A DNA stretch of 64,000 nt from Gammaproteobacteria bacterium RIFOXYD12_FULL_61_37 (GCA_001801995.1 MGZB01000025.1:62001-126000), one strand, 5' to 3'. Shown: positions 26,274-37,318, numbered from the stretch's first letter. The notes: generated by a model from the sequence alone, not told the origin. Numbers and translations: made by a program.

Positions 26274-28661
26274 ATGTTTTCAAGAATCAGACAGACCCTG
26301 CTGAAACCCGACCTGGAGGCGCTTAAACCCCACCTCTACCCTCCTGTCGTCTTCGAGCCGCTCAGTTTCAGCCGTCTTCCCAAGGGCATCGACAACATTC
26401 ACTACGATGCCGCCATCAGTCCCGATTTCCGAAGGGTGGTCGTCCGGCTGGTGAGGATCTGGCTCCAGAACGCCCTCTACCCCGAGACCGGCAAGACCCA
26501 GCGCAAGCTGGAGGTCGATCAACTGGAGACCCTCCACAAGACCTACCTTCATCTTTCTGAAAACGCCGTCCACCTGGCGCGCCGTCAACGCGGCATTCAG
26601 GTACTGCAACTCTTTCAGATCGGCATCACCAAATTCCTCCTGCAAACCACGCGGGAGGAGGCCCAGAGCTTCCGCCAGGAATTGCAGGACCAGGCCTCCA
26701 AGAGCCGTGGGGAGAACGTCGAGAAGCACGAAAAGCTCGTCGTCCTGGCCAAGGAGGAGCCGCTGTACCTCTACGGCATCCGCCGCAAACTGTTCAGCCA
26801 CCTGCATAAGCTGGAGCAAACCAAACTGCGGCGCGTGCGCCACTCGCTCCTGGGCTCTTACTGGCCGGTGCCCCAGCGGCTGATCATCAATCCCATGCTG
26901 GTGCTGCCTTCCCTGCACCTGGATGAGGCGGTAATGAACGATTACCACCTGCTGCTGACCGACCGGGAAGGGCTCAACGGCTTCAACGAACTCAATCGCC
27001 TCGTCACCCACCTCTTCAACGAATACCTGCCGGGGGAGATCCTCTCCCCCCTTGGTGACGAAAAGGGTCCGAGCCAGGAAAACACCATCGAGGTGCGTAA
27101 TCGCCTGGACCAAGGAACCCTGAGCGGCTTCCTTGAAGCGGAGCTTTTTCTTCGCGAGGTATTGCAGGAGGAGGAGTATCAGGACGGAATCGACTCCTGG
27201 CTCGACATACCGGACAACATGTCGATCCTGTTCCCCCCCGACGACAGCTTCGAATGCCCCGTCGCACGGACCCGGCAGACCAGCGTCAAATGGCGCGGCT
27301 ATCTGGTCTGGCTGGCCGAGGCCGCTCGCTTGCGACTTAAAAAGGCTGGCCTGCTGGAGCGGGTCTCCGCCCACCAGGAGGCGGTGCGGCTCTACCGCGT
27401 CTTCAACGGACGGCTTCCGGTTCGGATCATCTACCACTTCCTCGCCGGACTGAGGGACAAAAAGCAATTACAACGCTACCTGCTATCGCAGAACCTCGGC
27501 AGCCTCTCCACCGACGAGGTGGCGCGGCAGCTTCAGCTTGCCCGCCGCAAGGTCCAGCGCCGTTCCAACGCCGAGCTCCAGCGTGACATCAGCGATTGTC
27601 TTTTGAGCTTCGCGCGCTTCCGTTGCGATCTCAAGAACGCCTATCGCGCCTATGTGGTCATGGATCAGATCCGGATTCTCAAGGACAAAAGCGATATCGA
27701 GCTGTCAAAGGCCAACAACAGCCTGCACGTTTTCTATCGCGATTCGGAGGGGAGCGGCGAGCAACAAAGCACGGACATCGTCAACCACGTCATCATCAAG
27801 GCCGACCTGCGCGGCTCCACCCATATCACGGAGCAACTGGTCAAACAGGGACTGAATCCGGCCACCCATTTCAGCCTCAACTTCTTTGATCCCATCAACA
27901 AACTGCTCGACGCCTTCGGGGCGGAAAAGGTCTTTGTCGAGGGCGACGCCGTTATACTGAGCATCTTCGAGTACGGCGACAAATCCAATGAGTGGGTTTG
28001 CGTCAGCCGCGCCTGCTGCCTGGCGCGCAAGATGATCGAGGTGATGGACAACCAGAATTCGAAGAACAAGAGCAACGGGCTGCCCACCCTGGAAATGGGC
28101 ATCGGCATCGCCTTCTCGAATGGCCCCCCGGCCTTCCTCTACGACGGCGACCACCGCATCATGATCTCCCCCGCGATCAACCGCGCCAGCCAGTTGTCCA
28201 ACTGCTCGGCGGTACTAAGGAACAGCCCCATGGGCAAGATCACGGGCGACCGCGGGCTGCGCGTGGTCACAGCGAGCGAGGATCTGATGGACAAGATCGC
28301 AGACGACCGCCTGCTCCGCTACAACGTCAACGGCGTCGAGCTGGATCTCCCCGCCTTCCTGAAGATGCAGAAGGAGCTATCGCTCTACAAGGGCAACGAC
28401 AGGGAGGAGAAAAACACCCGGTATTTCATGGGGCAGGTCGCGGATAAATTGGGCGCGCTGCACACCCTGGTGGTCAGGGACGGCCCGGTGCGCGTCTGGC
28501 AGGATAACAGTATCGGGGGAGAAGACCGGCGCGGGAGGCGTTTTTTTGAAGTGGTCAGTGAGGCCGAAAAGATCCAGGAGGCGAAAAGGCTGCTCGACTC
28601 TGCCACCTCCCGCCCGCAGCCCCCCTCGTCCCCATCCGAGGCATCAGGAGAAGCGGGATAG
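26274..28661 (+). CDS. Large protein with a class III nucleotidyl cyclase-like domain, function unknown
   Basis: The 795-residue cytosolic protein has no TM segment. The first 490 residues form a helical region I do not recognise. Residues about 505-650 resemble a class III cyclase: ADLRGST with D511, VEGDAVI with D558 (47 residues later, the usual spacing of the two metal-binding aspartates), MGIGIAFSNGPP, and ISPAINRASQL. In the last motif the transition-state arginine (N-x3-R) is glutamine, so cyclic nucleotide synthesis is doubtful. A low-complexity Pro/Ser tail closes the protein. It follows rsd by 35 bp. It could be a nucleotide-binding regulator, but no function is asserted. Confidence 0.6.
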   Translation: MFSRIRQTLLKPDLEALKPHLYPPVVFEPLSFSRLPKGIDNIHYDAAISPDFRRVVVRLVRIWLQNALYPETGKTQRKLEVDQLETLHKTYLHLSENAVHLARRQRGIQVLQLFQIGITKFLLQTTREEAQSFRQELQDQASKSRGENVEKHEKLVVLAKEEPLYLYGIRRKLFSHLHKLEQTKLRRVRHSLLGSYWPVPQRLIINPMLVLPSLHLDEAVMNDYHLLLTDREGLNGFNELNRLVTHLFNEYLPGEILSPLGDEKGPSQENTIEVRNRLDQGTLSGFLEAELFLREVLQEEEYQDGIDSWLDIPDNMSILFPPDDSFECPVARTRQTSVKWRGYLVWLAEAARLRLKKAGLLERVSAHQEAVRLYRVFNGRLPVRIIYHFLAGLRDKKQLQRYLLSQNLGSLSTDEVARQLQLARRKVQRRSNAELQRDISDCLLSFARFRCDLKNAYRAYVVMDQIRILKDKSDIELSKANNSLHVFYRDSEGSGEQQSTDIVNHVIIKADLRGSTHITEQLVKQGLNPATHFSLNFFDPINKLLDAFGAEKVFVEGDAVILSIFEYGDKSNEWVCVSRACCLARKMIEVMDNQNSKNKSNGLPTLEMGIGIAFSNGPPAFLYDGDHRIMISPAINRASQLSNCSAVLRNSPMGKITGDRGLRVVTASEDLMDKIADDRLLRYNVNGVELDLPAFLKMQKELSLYKGNDREEKNTRYFMGQVADKLGALHTLVVRDGPVRVWQDNSIGGEDRRGRRFFEVVSEAEKIQEAKRLLDSATSRPQPPSSPSEASGEAG

Positions 28662-28673
28662 CCTCAGTGCCCC

Positions 28674-29759
28674 TCAGATCATCTGGCTGAGGATGTTGTG
28701 GGCCACCTCGGATTGTTTCTCATCCCCGTGCTGCAATACGTCATATAGCAGCTCGCGAGCCTCTTCTTCCTTGCCGTCCAGACGCAGTTCATTGGCCTGC
28801 TTGAGCGCCTCATCCAGATCCACGGGGGGAATGATCTCGCTGTGGTGGCCGTCGATCTCTTCTTCCTCACCCTCGGGGTTTTCCTCATCCTGCTTCTCGA
28901 TGGCGTTCAGCTCCGCCTCCATCTCCTGCTGGGTCAGGGGCTTGAATTCGGAAGCCGCGCCAGCCAGGGCCAAGGGTGCAGGGGAGGTCTCGGCCGGTTC
29001 GGCGGCTGAACCGGCGGTATCATCCTTCTTCTCGATCGCGAGACGGGCAAAAAAGAGCCCGGCCTCAAACAGCATCCACATGGGAACGGCCAGCAGGGTC
29101 TGGGAGATGACGTCCGGGGGCGTCAGCAGCATGCCGACGACGAAAGCGCCGACGATGATGTAGGGCCGCTTCTCGATCAGGGCCTCGGGGGTAGTGACCC
29201 CCATGACGACCAGCAGTACGGTCGCGACGGGGACCTGAAAAGCGGCCCCGAAGGCAAAGAAGAGGGTCATCACGAAATCGAGATAGGCCCCGATGTCGGT
29301 CATCATGGCCACCCCGTCCGGGGTGACGCTCACCATGAAACCGAAGATGAGGGGAAAGACCAGGAAATAGGCAAACGCCATCCCGCCGTAGAAGAGGGAG
29401 ATGCTGCTCACCATCAAGGGCACGGCCAGCCGCTTTTCGTGCTGGTAGAGTCCGGGGGCCACGAAGGCCCAGAATTGGTACAGAATCCAGGGTATGGAGA
29501 GAAACACAGCCGCCATCAGGGCCAGCTTGAAGGGCACCAGGAAAGGAGAGGCCACCTGGGTGGCGATCATCTGGGAGCCCTGGGGCAGAAGGGCGATCAG
29601 AGGGGAGGCGACGAGGTGGTAGAGATCGTTGGCGAAAGGGAACAACGCCAGCAGCATCAGGGCCACGCCCAGCAGCATGCGCAGCATGCGGTCGCGAAGC
29701 TCGATCAGGTGCGCGATGAAGGGCTGGTGCCGATCCGGCGAATCGGAGTAATCAGTCAT
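28674..29759 (-). CDS. tatC: Sec-independent translocase TatC with acidic C-terminal extension
   Basis: The 361-residue protein has residues about 1-250 as a standard six-TM TatC ([13 protein letters not shown] at the start, FRVP-type segment as [16 protein letters not shown], and [19 protein letters not shown]). A tail of about 110 residues follows: an acidic linker ([14 protein letters not shown]-like) and a terminal helical hairpin ([21 protein letters not shown], then [17 protein letters not shown]) resembling the FimV C-terminal or TPR-like module. ATG 29759 is used because TatC family similarity begins there; it overlaps the tatB stop by 8 bp. It recognises twin-arginine substrates with TatB. 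Confidence 0.93.
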   Translation of the reverse strand: MTDYSDSPDRHQPFIAHLIELRDRMLRMLLGVALMLLALFPFANDLYHLVASPLIALLPQGSQMIATQVASPFLVPFKLALMAAVFLSIPWILYQFWAFVAPGLYQHEKRLAVPLMVSSISLFYGGMAFAYFLVFPLIFGFMVSVTPDGVAMMTDIGAYLDFVMTLFFAFGAAFQVPVATVLLVVMGVTTPEALIEKRPYIIVGAFVVGMLLTPPDVISQTLLAVPMWMLFEAGLFFARLAIEKKDDTAGSAAEPAETSPAPLALAGAASEFKPLTQQEMEAELNAIEKQDEENPEGEEEEIDGHHSEIIPPVDLDEALKQANELRLDGKEEEARELLYDVLQHGDEKQSEVAHNILSQMI

Positions 29760-30069
29760 TGCCGCGATGGGAGTCCTTCGCCCCCTGCTCAACCCCTGTC
29801 ACCTCGTCCTGGACCTGGTTGAGGGTATACCGGGTCTCATCAATGATCTGTTCCAGGGGATTGCTCTTCTGCTGCTGTTCGAGGATGCGTTTCAGCTCCT
29901 CCGCCTTGAGTTCCCTGTCGATATCGGCCTTGACGTTGCCGACAAAGGAACGCGCGCGCCCAATCCAGGCCCCGGCGGTGCGGGCCAGACCGGGCAGGCG
30001 CTCAGGGCCGACCACAAGCAGGGCCACAACGCCAACCAGCACCAATTCCATGAAGCCGATATCGAACAT
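29752..30069 (-). CDS. tatB: Sec-independent translocase TatB
   Basis: The 105-residue protein starts with [21 protein letters not shown] and PERLP, the TatB marks (a glutamate in the single N-terminal TM). An amphipathic helix and a charged, poorly conserved tail follow. With TatC it forms the receptor for folded twin-arginine substrates. It lies 21 bp after tatA and overlaps tatC by 8 bp. Confidence 0.95.
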   Translation of the reverse strand: MFDIGFMELVLVGVVALLVVGPERLPGLARTAGAWIGRARSFVGNVKADIDRELKAEELKRILEQQQKSNPLEQIIDETRYTLNQVQDEVTGVEQGAKDSHRGND

Positions 30070-30090
30070 GGGAATTTACCGCTGGGCTGT

Positions 30091-30330
30091 TCAGCCGTTG
30101 CTGTTCTTCTTTTCCCGGTTCGACTCTTCGCCGGCGGCCTCGCCCCCGTCCTTCTTCTCGATGCGGGCAGAATCGCCTTCCTCTTCGCCGCTACGCATAG
30201 CGCTGCGGAAGCCCTTTATGGCATTGCCGAGATCGGAACCGATATTGCCCAAACGCTTGGTGCCGAATAGCAGCATGATGATGACCAGAATGATCAACAA
30301 CTGCCAAATGCTGATGCCGCCTAATCCCAT
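30091..30330 (-). CDS. tatA: Sec-independent translocase TatA
   Basis: The 79-residue protein has an N-terminal TM ([18 protein letters not shown]), [18 protein letters not shown] amphipathic helix and a Lys/Glu tail, the standard TatA layout. It oligomerises to form the transport pore. It is the first of tatABC and lies 89 bp after hisE, the usual gammaproteobacterial his-tat junction. Confidence 0.95.
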   Translation of the reverse strand: MGLGGISIWQLLIILVIIMLLFGTKRLGNIGSDLGNAIKGFRSAMRSGEEEGDSARIEKKDGGEAAGEESNREKKNSNG

Positions 30331-30419
30331 GTGACACTCCCGATTGATGCCGATGGATGAACAAAAGATGCGGGGGATGATACCCCAGTGATTAAAAGCA
30401 GGCTAACGACTTTGGCGTT

Positions 30420-30749
30420 TCAGCCTTCCGGCGTCCCTTTCCGGGACGCTTTCTCTTCCAGACCCGAGAGGCCGAAACGCCGGTCCAGCTCCCGCAACAC
30501 GTCCTGGGGACCCAGCCCCTGATGGGCCAGCAGCACCAGGCTGTGGAACCAGAGGTCCGCCGTTTCGTAGACAATCTTGGCGGGATCGCCGTCCTTTGCC
30601 GCCATGACCGTCTCGGTCGCCTCCTCCCCGATCTTCTTGAGGATGGCGTCCAGGCCCTTGTGGTAGAGCTTCGCCACATAGGAACTCTCCGGGTCCGCGC
30701 CCTTGCGCTGTTCCAGGACTTGAGACAGTTTCGTCAGTGTATCGTTCAT
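30420..30749 (-). CDS. hisE: Phosphoribosyl-ATP pyrophosphatase
   Basis: The 109-residue MazG-like enzyme catalyses the second step of histidine synthesis, PR-ATP to PR-AMP. It shows [25 protein letters not shown], the acidic metal-binding helix (EEATET), and [15 protein letters not shown]. It is a separate protein, not fused to HisI. ATG 30749 matches the family start. It follows the SYLF gene by 25 bp. Confidence 0.93.
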   Translation of the reverse strand: MNDTLTKLSQVLEQRKGADPESSYVAKLYHKGLDAILKKIGEEATETVMAAKDGDPAKIVYETADLWFHSLVLLAHQGLGPQDVLRELDRRFGLSGLEEKASRKGTPEG

Positions 30750-30774
30750 TGATGAACTCAGTATGGGAACGGGG

Positions 30775-31452
30775 CTATCTCGAATATTGCCCCAGCAGGT
30801 CGCGCAAACGCCGGGAAGTCTCCGGGGGATTCGCGACCCTGCCATCCAGTATTTCACTGGCCGCGATATAGGGCTGACGGTAATACTGTTCGTTATTCTG
30901 ATGCTTGATCTGGATGGCGGCGCCGTCGAGGGCAATCCCCGCGAAGAGGCCACGGCTGCGGGAATAGGAGAAGATCTCCGCCCTCAGATTCTCGTCGGTG
31001 GCGGCGGCGGCCTTGCGCCCCATGGGGCCGGCGGCCACGGAGGCATCGGCGCCCAGGGTGAACTTGCCGTTCATGATGCCATCCACGCTACGCCTCGACT
31101 TGAACACCAGCACCACATCGGATGACTGGGCGCCAATCTGCCAGCCGACGCTGCCGCCCGTTATGGAGACAAAGACCGGATCGCTCCAGGTACCGTCGGC
31201 CATCCGAACACTGAGGACACCCTCGCCGTAGCTCCCGCCCACCACGAATCCGACCTTGACCACCGAGGGGATAATGGCGATCCCGTAGGCGTTTTTCATC
31301 AATAGCGGCGGCACCGACCTTTCCGGCAGGCGCTGGATCTCGCTATAGACATCGATCACCTCGCGCATCTTCGCGTTCTGATCGGCCCCCGCCGAAACGG
31401 GTGCCGAAACCAGGGACAACAGCGCGACCAACAATCCGAATATCTGTTTCAT
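30775..31452 (-). CDS. Secreted SYLF-domain (Ysc84-like) lipid-binding protein
   Basis: The 225-residue protein has a signal peptide (cleavage near VSAG-AD) and a SYLF domain: [53 protein letters not shown], and [17 protein letters not shown] near the end. SYLF proteins bind phospholipids or phosphoinositides; bacterial members are periplasmic or outer-membrane associated with undefined roles. It sits inside the histidine operon, 16 bp after hisF and 25 bp before hisE, where hisI is often found. It has no evident role in histidine synthesis. Confidence 0.88.
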   Translation of the reverse strand: MKQIFGLLVALLSLVSAPVSAGADQNAKMREVIDVYSEIQRLPERSVPPLLMKNAYGIAIIPSVVKVGFVVGGSYGEGVLSVRMADGTWSDPVFVSITGGSVGWQIGAQSSDVVLVFKSRRSVDGIMNGKFTLGADASVAAGPMGRKAAAATDENLRAEIFSYSRSRGLFAGIALDGAAIQIKHQNNEQYYRQPYIAASEILDGRVANPPETSRRLRDLLGQYSR

Positions 31453-31468
31453 TGCCCTAACTCCTCAG

Positions 31469-32225
<757 letters not shown>

Positions 32226-32228
32226 GCG

Positions 32229-32969
32229 CTATACCCCACTCAATTGGTCGGCCAAGCGTTGTCCCTCGCCGAAATCGAGGGTACCCTCGTAGATGGCCCG
32301 GCCGGTGATGGCCCCCATGATGTTACGGGTCGAGGCCCCGCAGAGGGCACGAATGTCGTCCAGATTGGTGATGCCGCCGGAGGCGATGATGGGGATCGAA
32401 ACGGCGTTGGCCAGATTCACCGTCGCCTCCAGATTCACCCCAGCCAGCATGCCGTCACGCCCTATATCGGTATAGACGATGGCGGAGACGCCGTCATCCT
32501 GAAAACGCCGAGCCAGCTCGACCACGTCGATGTCCGTCACCTCCGCCCAGCCGTTGATGGCCACCATGCCCTCCTTGGCATCCAAACCCACGATGATGCT
32601 GCCGGGGAACTCGCGGCAGACGGTGGAGATGAAATCGGGCTCCTTTACCGCCTTGGTGCCGATGATGCAGGCATCGATCCCCAGATTCAGGTAGGTCTCG
32701 ATGGTCGCCTCGTCCCGGATGCCACCGCCCACCTGGATGGGAAGACTGGGATAGGCCTCGCGGATGGCCTGAATGACCTCGCCGTTCACCGGCTGGCCGG
32801 CAAAGGCGCCGTTCAGGTCCACCAGATGCAACCGGCGCGCCCCTTCCATTACCCAGCGGCCTGCCATTTCCACAGGATCGTTGGAGAAGACCGTATCGTC
32901 CTCCATGCGTCCCTGGCGGAGCCGGACACATTTACCGTCTTTTAGATCGATTGCAGGAATCAACAACAT
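32229..32969 (-). CDS. hisA: ProFAR isomerase
   Basis: The 246-residue TIM barrel catalyses the Amadori rearrangement of ProFAR. It shows [19 protein letters not shown] (catalytic Asp), [23 protein letters not shown] (second Asp) and [16 protein letters not shown] 32969 is taken as start; an in-frame TTG two codons upstream is less likely. It lies 52 bp after hisH. Confidence 0.95.
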   Translation of the reverse strand: MLLIPAIDLKDGKCVRLRQGRMEDDTVFSNDPVEMAGRWVMEGARRLHLVDLNGAFAGQPVNGEVIQAIREAYPSLPIQVGGGIRDEATIETYLNLGIDACIIGTKAVKEPDFISTVCREFPGSIIVGLDAKEGMVAINGWAEVTDIDVVELARRFQDDGVSAIVYTDIGRDGMLAGVNLEATVNLANAVSIPIIASGGITNLDDIRALCGASTRNIMGAITGRAIYEGTLDFGEGQRLADQLSGV

Positions 32970-33021
32970 AGCCAATCACTCATTAGTTATGGTTATTCGC
33001 TCGGCCTTGGGCGAAAAGGGG

Positions 33022-33645
33022 TCAAGGTTTCCAGTTCACGAAGTTGCGCAGCAACCGCAGCCCGTTGTCGGCGCTCTTTTCGGGATGGAACTGCACGGCA
33101 AAGACGTTGGCGTTTGCAATGGCGCTGGGAAAGCAGATGCCATAATCGGTCTCGGCCGCCTTCAAGCCCGGATCGTCCGGGACGACATAATAGCTATGCA
33201 CGAAATAGAAACGGCTGCCCGGCTCGATGCCCGTCCACAGGGGATGATCGCCCACCGGCAGGACCTGGTTCCAGCCCATGTGAGGAACCTTAAGACCGGT
33301 ATTGGGAAAACGGACCACATTGCCGGGATAAAGACCCATCAACGGTGTGCCCCCGTTCTCCTCGCTGTGATCCAGCAGGACCTGAAGCCCCATGCAGATA
33401 CCGAGGAAGGGCTTCTCGCGTGCGGCCTGCAAGACCGCTTGGCCCAGATGATGCTGGCCGATGGCGGCCATGCAGTCCCGCGCGGCCCCCTGGCCGGGGA
33501 ACACCACCCGGTCAGCGGCGGAGATATAGGCTGGATCGTCGGTGACCCGCACCTCATCGCCCTGACCGGCCACATGCTCCACCGCCTTGGAGACTGAACG
33601 CAGATTCCCCATGCCGTAGTCGATGACTGCGATCCTCTGCCCCAT
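33022..33645 (-). CDS. hisH: Imidazole glycerol phosphate synthase glutaminase subunit
   Basis: The 207-residue class I glutamine amidotransferase has VIDYGMGNLRSV at the start, the nucleophile Cys in FLGICMGLQ and the His-Glu pair in VQFHPEKS. It delivers ammonia to HisF. It starts 1 bp after hisB, so the two are tightly coupled. Confidence 0.95.
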   Translation of the reverse strand: MGQRIAVIDYGMGNLRSVSKAVEHVAGQGDEVRVTDDPAYISAADRVVFPGQGAARDCMAAIGQHHLGQAVLQAAREKPFLGICMGLQVLLDHSEENGGTPLMGLYPGNVVRFPNTGLKVPHMGWNQVLPVGDHPLWTGIEPGSRFYFVHSYYVVPDDPGLKAAETDYGICFPSAIANANVFAVQFHPEKSADNGLRLLRNFVNWKP

Positions 33646-33646
33646 C

Positions 33647-34237
33647 TCAGAGACTCCCCTTGGTGGAAGGGACCGTTCCCGCCATGCGGGGGTCCGGCTC
33701 CAACGCCTGGCGCAAGGCCCGACCGAAGGCCTTGAACAGGGTCTCTGCGATGTGGTGGGCGTTGCCGCCACGGATATTGTCCAGGTGCAGGGTCACCCCC
33801 GCATGATTGACGAACCCCTGGAAGAACTCGCGGAAGAGGTCCACCTCGAAGCCGCCGATCTGGGCGCGACGGAAATCCACATGGAACTCCAGGCCGGGCC
33901 GGCCGGAGAAGTCGATCACCGCGCGCGACAGGGCCTCGTCCAGGGGCACATAGGCATGGCCGTAACGGCGAATCCCTTTCTTGTCCCCGGCCGCCTTGGC
34001 GAAGGCCTGACCCAGGCTGATGCCGATATCTTCCACTGTGTGGTGGGCATCAATGTGCAGATCCCCCTGGGCCTTCAGGTCGATGTCGATCAGGCCGTGG
34101 CGCGCGACCTGGTCCAGCATGTGCTCCAGGAAAGGGACTCCTGTGGCGAAGGCGGCCTTGCCGTCGCCGTCCAGATTGAGTGAGACACTGATCCGGGTCT
34201 CCAGCGTATTGCGCTCGATAGTGGCTGTTCGTTGCAT
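33647..34237 (-). CDS. hisB: Imidazoleglycerol-phosphate dehydratase
   Basis: The 196-residue monofunctional IGPD has family motifs [24 protein letters not shown] and [21 protein letters not shown], and GGNAHHIAE for metal binding. There is no fused histidinol-phosphate phosphatase domain. It is the first gene of hisBHAF-SYLF-hisE-tatABC. The 44 bp to dtd upstream would allow a shared transcript. Confidence 0.95.
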   Translation of the reverse strand: MQRTATIERNTLETRISVSLNLDGDGKAAFATGVPFLEHMLDQVARHGLIDIDLKAQGDLHIDAHHTVEDIGISLGQAFAKAAGDKKGIRRYGHAYVPLDEALSRAVIDFSGRPGLEFHVDFRRAQIGGFEVDLFREFFQGFVNHAGVTLHLDNIRGGNAHHIAETLFKAFGRALRQALEPDPRMAGTVPSTKGSL

Positions 34238-34281
34238 CGCGACATCCGCTCGATGGAAAGGGTTACATTACCACAGGCCTG

Positions 34282-34719
34282 TCAGACCTCCAGCCAAAAG
34301 GTAACCGGCCCGTCGTTGATCAGGGAAACCTGCATGTCGGCACCGAATACCCCGCATTCCACCAGAGGGTGGCGCTCCCTGGCCAGTTCGACCAGATGGT
34401 GGAACAGGCGGCTGCCATCGATGGGCTCGGCGGCGCTGGAAAAGCTGGGACGCATGCCTTTGCGGGTGTCGGCGGCAAGGGTGAACTGGGGCACCAATAA
34501 GAGGCCGCCCCCCACATCCGGGAGGCTGAGGTTCATTTTGCCCGCCGCGTCAGGAAAAATCCGGTAGCCCAGAAGCCTTTCCAGCAGGCGGTTCGCCTTA
34601 TTCTCGTCGTCTCCGCGCGAAACGCCCACCAACACGAGGAGCCCCGGCCCTATTTCACCCCTGATCTTGCCCTCGACCGCTACACGGGATTCCTTGACTC
34701 GTTGCAGCAATCCGATCAC
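34282..34719 (-). CDS. dtd: D-aminoacyl-tRNA deacylase
   Basis: The 145-residue enzyme frees D-amino acids from mischarged tRNA. It shows [33 protein letters not shown] (the SQFTL-type catalytic motif with proline) and [11 protein letters not shown] (Gly-cisPro motif). Length is standard. A D-amino-acid quality-control enzyme is notable in a genome that makes D-ornithine, but dtd is near universal. Confidence 0.95.
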   Translation of the reverse strand: MIGLLQRVKESRVAVEGKIRGEIGPGLLVLVGVSRGDDENKANRLLERLLGYRIFPDAAGKMNLSLPDVGGGLLLVPQFTLAADTRKGMRPSFSSAAEPIDGSRLFHHLVELARERHPLVECGVFGADMQVSLINDGPVTFWLEV

Positions 34720-34762
34720 TTTCAGAAATTTCCTACAAAAACATCAGATTTTCTCCCTAGCC

Positions 34763-34903
34763 GGGAGGGTCAGGACTCCCCATACTAAGGGCGTCGTCAA
34801 ACAGGAATCAGACGGAAAACCACCTCAAGGACATCCACGGACCACTTGCCAACCAAGCCCGACGACGTTCTAACCCCGCAGGGATGCGGGGTTTTCTTTT
34901 TCC
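34763..34903 (+). ncRNA. Candidate structured small RNA with GGA motifs (CsrA/RsmA-binding type)
   Basis: In the 190-bp space between dtd and typA (both minus strand) the plus strand ends in a strong intrinsic terminator, so something is probably transcribed there. A hairpin gggag-ggtcagga-ctccc at 34763-34780 shows AGGA in its loop. Four more GGA triplets follow at 34804, 34814, 34829 and 34839. Cgtcgtc (34792-34798) can pair with gacgacg (34861-34867), enclosing the GGA-rich part. GGA in loops or single-stranded stretches is the mark of CsrA-sequestering RNAs. The 5' end and promoter are not identified and no GacA box was seen. Confidence 0.4.
34872..34903 (+). terminator. Rho-independent terminator, plus strand
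   Basis: A stem aaccccgca / tgcggggtt (9 bp, perfect) with loop ggga is followed by ttcttttt. No annotated plus-strand protein gene ends here; typA and dtd both run the other way. It therefore supports an unannotated plus-strand transcript. Confidence 0.85.
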
Positions 34904-34909
34904 GCTCGA

Positions 34910-36733
34910 TCACTCCTCCCGGCCGGCCCGCTTGCGCTCGTGCTCCTTGAGGTGCTTCTTGCGCAGTCGGATGGCCTTGGGCGTGATCTCGACCAGCTCA
35001 TCGTCCTCGATGAACTCCAGGGCCTGTTCCAGACTGAACTGAACGGCCGGCGTCAGCATGAGATTGTCGTCTTTCCCTGCGGAACGGATGTTGGTCAATT
35101 GCTTGCCCTTGAGCGGGTTGACCGTGAGATCGTTGTCCCTTGAATGTAGACCGATCACCTGCCCCTCGTAGACCTCGTCGCCCGGCTTGACGAAGAGCCT
35201 GCCGCGTTCCTGGAGATTCATCAGGGAATAACCCAGCGCCTTGCCGACACCGTTGGAGATCAACACGCCGTTCTTGCGCGGGGCAATGCCGCCGCGCTGG
35301 GCCGGTCCGTAGTGATCGAAGACATGGTAGATCAGACCCGAACCGGAGGTCAGGGTCATGAAATCGGTCTGAAAGCCAATCAGGCCCCGCGAGGGGATCA
35401 TGTAGTCGATGCGCACCCGGCCCCTGCCGTCCGGGGCCATATTTTTCAGCTCCCCGCGCCGGATGCCCAGCGCCTCCATCACGGCACCCTGATTCTGTTC
35501 CTCGATATCGACGGTCAACTGTTCATAGGGCTCGCAGATCTCGCCCTCGATCTCGCGGAAGATGACCTCGGGGCGGGAGACCGCCATTTCGTAGCCTTCC
35601 CGGCGCATGTTCTCCAGCAGGATCGAGAGGTGCAGTTCGCCGCGGCCCGAAACCTTGAACTTATCCGGGTCGTTGCCCTCTTCCACCCGCAGGGCCACGT
35701 TGTGGATCAGCTCCCGTTCCAGACGTTCCTTGAGTTGGCGGGAGGTCAGATATTTCCCCTCCTTGCCGGCAAAGGGCGAGTTGTTGACCTGAAAGACCAC
35801 GCTGACCGTGGGTTCGTCGACCGTCAAAGGCGGTAGCGCCACGGCCTCGGCGGGATCACAGAGGGTATCCGAGACATTCGGCGCCTCGATCCCGGTCAGG
35901 GCCACGATATCCCCGGCGCTGGCCGACTGGACCTCATGCCGGTCCAGACCCATATAGCCGTAGACCAGGCCCACCTTGGCCCGATGGCTGTCGCCGTCTC
36001 GTTTGATCACAGTGATCTGCTGGTTGGGTTTCACGCTGCCCCGCGTGATGCGACCGATGGCGATAGCGCCCACATAGCTGTTGTAGCCCAGGGTGGAAAT
36101 CTGCATCTGGAAGGGGCCGTTCGGGTCGACCTGGGGCACCGGACAGTGATCGATGATCGCCTGGAACAGGGGGGTCATGTCGCCAGAGTTAACCGTGTTC
36201 TCCAAGCCGGCATAGCCATTGAGGGCCGAGGCGTAGACGATGGGGAAATCGAGCTGCTCGTCGGTGGCGCCAAGCCGGTCGAAGAGTTCGAACACCTGAT
36301 CGATGACCCAGTCGGGCCGGGCGCCCGGCCTGTCGATCTTGTTTACCACCACGATCGGACGAAGCCCGTGGGCGAAGGCCTTCTGGGTCACGAAACGGGT
36401 CTGGGGCATGGGGCCTTCCTGGGCATCCACCAGCAGCAGCACCGAATCGACCATGGAGAGCACACGCTCCACCTCGCCACCAAAGTCGGCGTGTCCGGGA
36501 GTATCGACGATGTTGATGCGGTAGCTATCCCAATTGATGGCCGTGTTCTTGGAGAGGATGGTGATACCGCGCTCCTTCTCCAGGTCGTTGGAATCCATCA
36601 CCCGTTCGATGTCGCCATAACGCTCGCCGAGGGTGCCCGATTGCTTCAGCAGCTCATCGACCAGGGTCGTCTTGCCATGGTCGACATGGGCGATGATGGC
36701 GATATTTCGCAGATTTTCGATCAAGGAAGTCAC
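34910..36733 (-). CDS. typA: Ribosome-associated GTPase TypA/BipA
   Basis: The 607-residue translational GTPase has the G1 motif [31 protein letters not shown] (G3) and NKIDRPGA (G4), then EF-G-like domains III and V ([36 protein letters not shown]). The C-terminal BipA domain ends in a Lys/Arg-rich tail. It acts in 50S assembly and in stress and low-temperature translation. Length is standard. Confidence 0.97.
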   Translation of the reverse strand: MTSLIENLRNIAIIAHVDHGKTTLVDELLKQSGTLGERYGDIERVMDSNDLEKERGITILSKNTAINWDSYRINIVDTPGHADFGGEVERVLSMVDSVLLLVDAQEGPMPQTRFVTQKAFAHGLRPIVVVNKIDRPGARPDWVIDQVFELFDRLGATDEQLDFPIVYASALNGYAGLENTVNSGDMTPLFQAIIDHCPVPQVDPNGPFQMQISTLGYNSYVGAIAIGRITRGSVKPNQQITVIKRDGDSHRAKVGLVYGYMGLDRHEVQSASAGDIVALTGIEAPNVSDTLCDPAEAVALPPLTVDEPTVSVVFQVNNSPFAGKEGKYLTSRQLKERLERELIHNVALRVEEGNDPDKFKVSGRGELHLSILLENMRREGYEMAVSRPEVIFREIEGEICEPYEQLTVDIEEQNQGAVMEALGIRRGELKNMAPDGRGRVRIDYMIPSRGLIGFQTDFMTLTSGSGLIYHVFDHYGPAQRGGIAPRKNGVLISNGVGKALGYSLMNLQERGRLFVKPGDEVYEGQVIGLHSRDNDLTVNPLKGKQLTNIRSAGKDDNLMLTPAVQFSLEQALEFIEDDELVEITPKAIRLRKKHLKEHERKRAGREE

Positions 36734-36806
36734 CTCGGCAGGATAAAGACGCGGGATTATATGTCAGCCACCGCGTAACTGCTTGGCAATCTTGGCCTTC
36801 AGCATC

Positions 36807-37256
36807 TCATGAATCCCCGTGCCAGAGTTTCCGCCACCAACGCTGGCGGCTTTTGGCCGCTGCCAGAGACTGATCCAGCTTTACCGGCGGGATCTTGCAC
36901 ATCACCCAGCCCGGCAGGGGTGGATTCTTGCTATAGCCGCATGAAACTCCCAGATTGTGCGGGTCATATATCTTGATAAAGGAGGGATCGCTCAAATCGT
37001 CCGCATAGACAATGCCGCAATAGTCTTCCGCATGATCCTCCCGCAACAGCTGGTCGATATGGGTGAGAAAGAGGGCAACCTGGACCGCGTCCGACGGCAG
37101 CTCCGGCGGCTCCTCACCCAGGGCATAGATAAACCAGCCCCCGGCGGCGTCCCGGTGAACATTGCCCCAGAGGGCGTCCAGGTGGTGCCAGCGCAGGGCC
37201 GAGGTAAAGCTGCCCCTGAAGGCCCGCAGAAATTCCTCCTCCAGCGTCGAGTTCAT
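36807..37256 (-). CDS. Conserved hypothetical protein
   Basis: The 149-residue soluble protein begins with MNSTLEEEFLRAF after a good ribosome site (GAGGAGATCGCT). It has many aromatic and acidic residues, with recognisable blocks WFIYALGEEPPELPSD, ADDLSDPSFIKIYDPHNLGVSCG and PPLPGWVMCKIPPV. No signal, TM or known domain was recognised. It lies between typA and the divergent purC. The coding call rests on the clean start, codon pattern and lack of a competing gene. Confidence 0.75.
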   Translation of the reverse strand: MNSTLEEEFLRAFRGSFTSALRWHHLDALWGNVHRDAAGGWFIYALGEEPPELPSDAVQVALFLTHIDQLLREDHAEDYCGIVYADDLSDPSFIKIYDPHNLGVSCGYSKNPPLPGWVMCKIPPVKLDQSLAAAKSRQRWWRKLWHGDS

Positions 37257-37318
37257 AGCGATCTCCTCATAGTTTTATTTATACTGGGACATTCCATTTT
37301 AGAACCCCAGACACCGAA

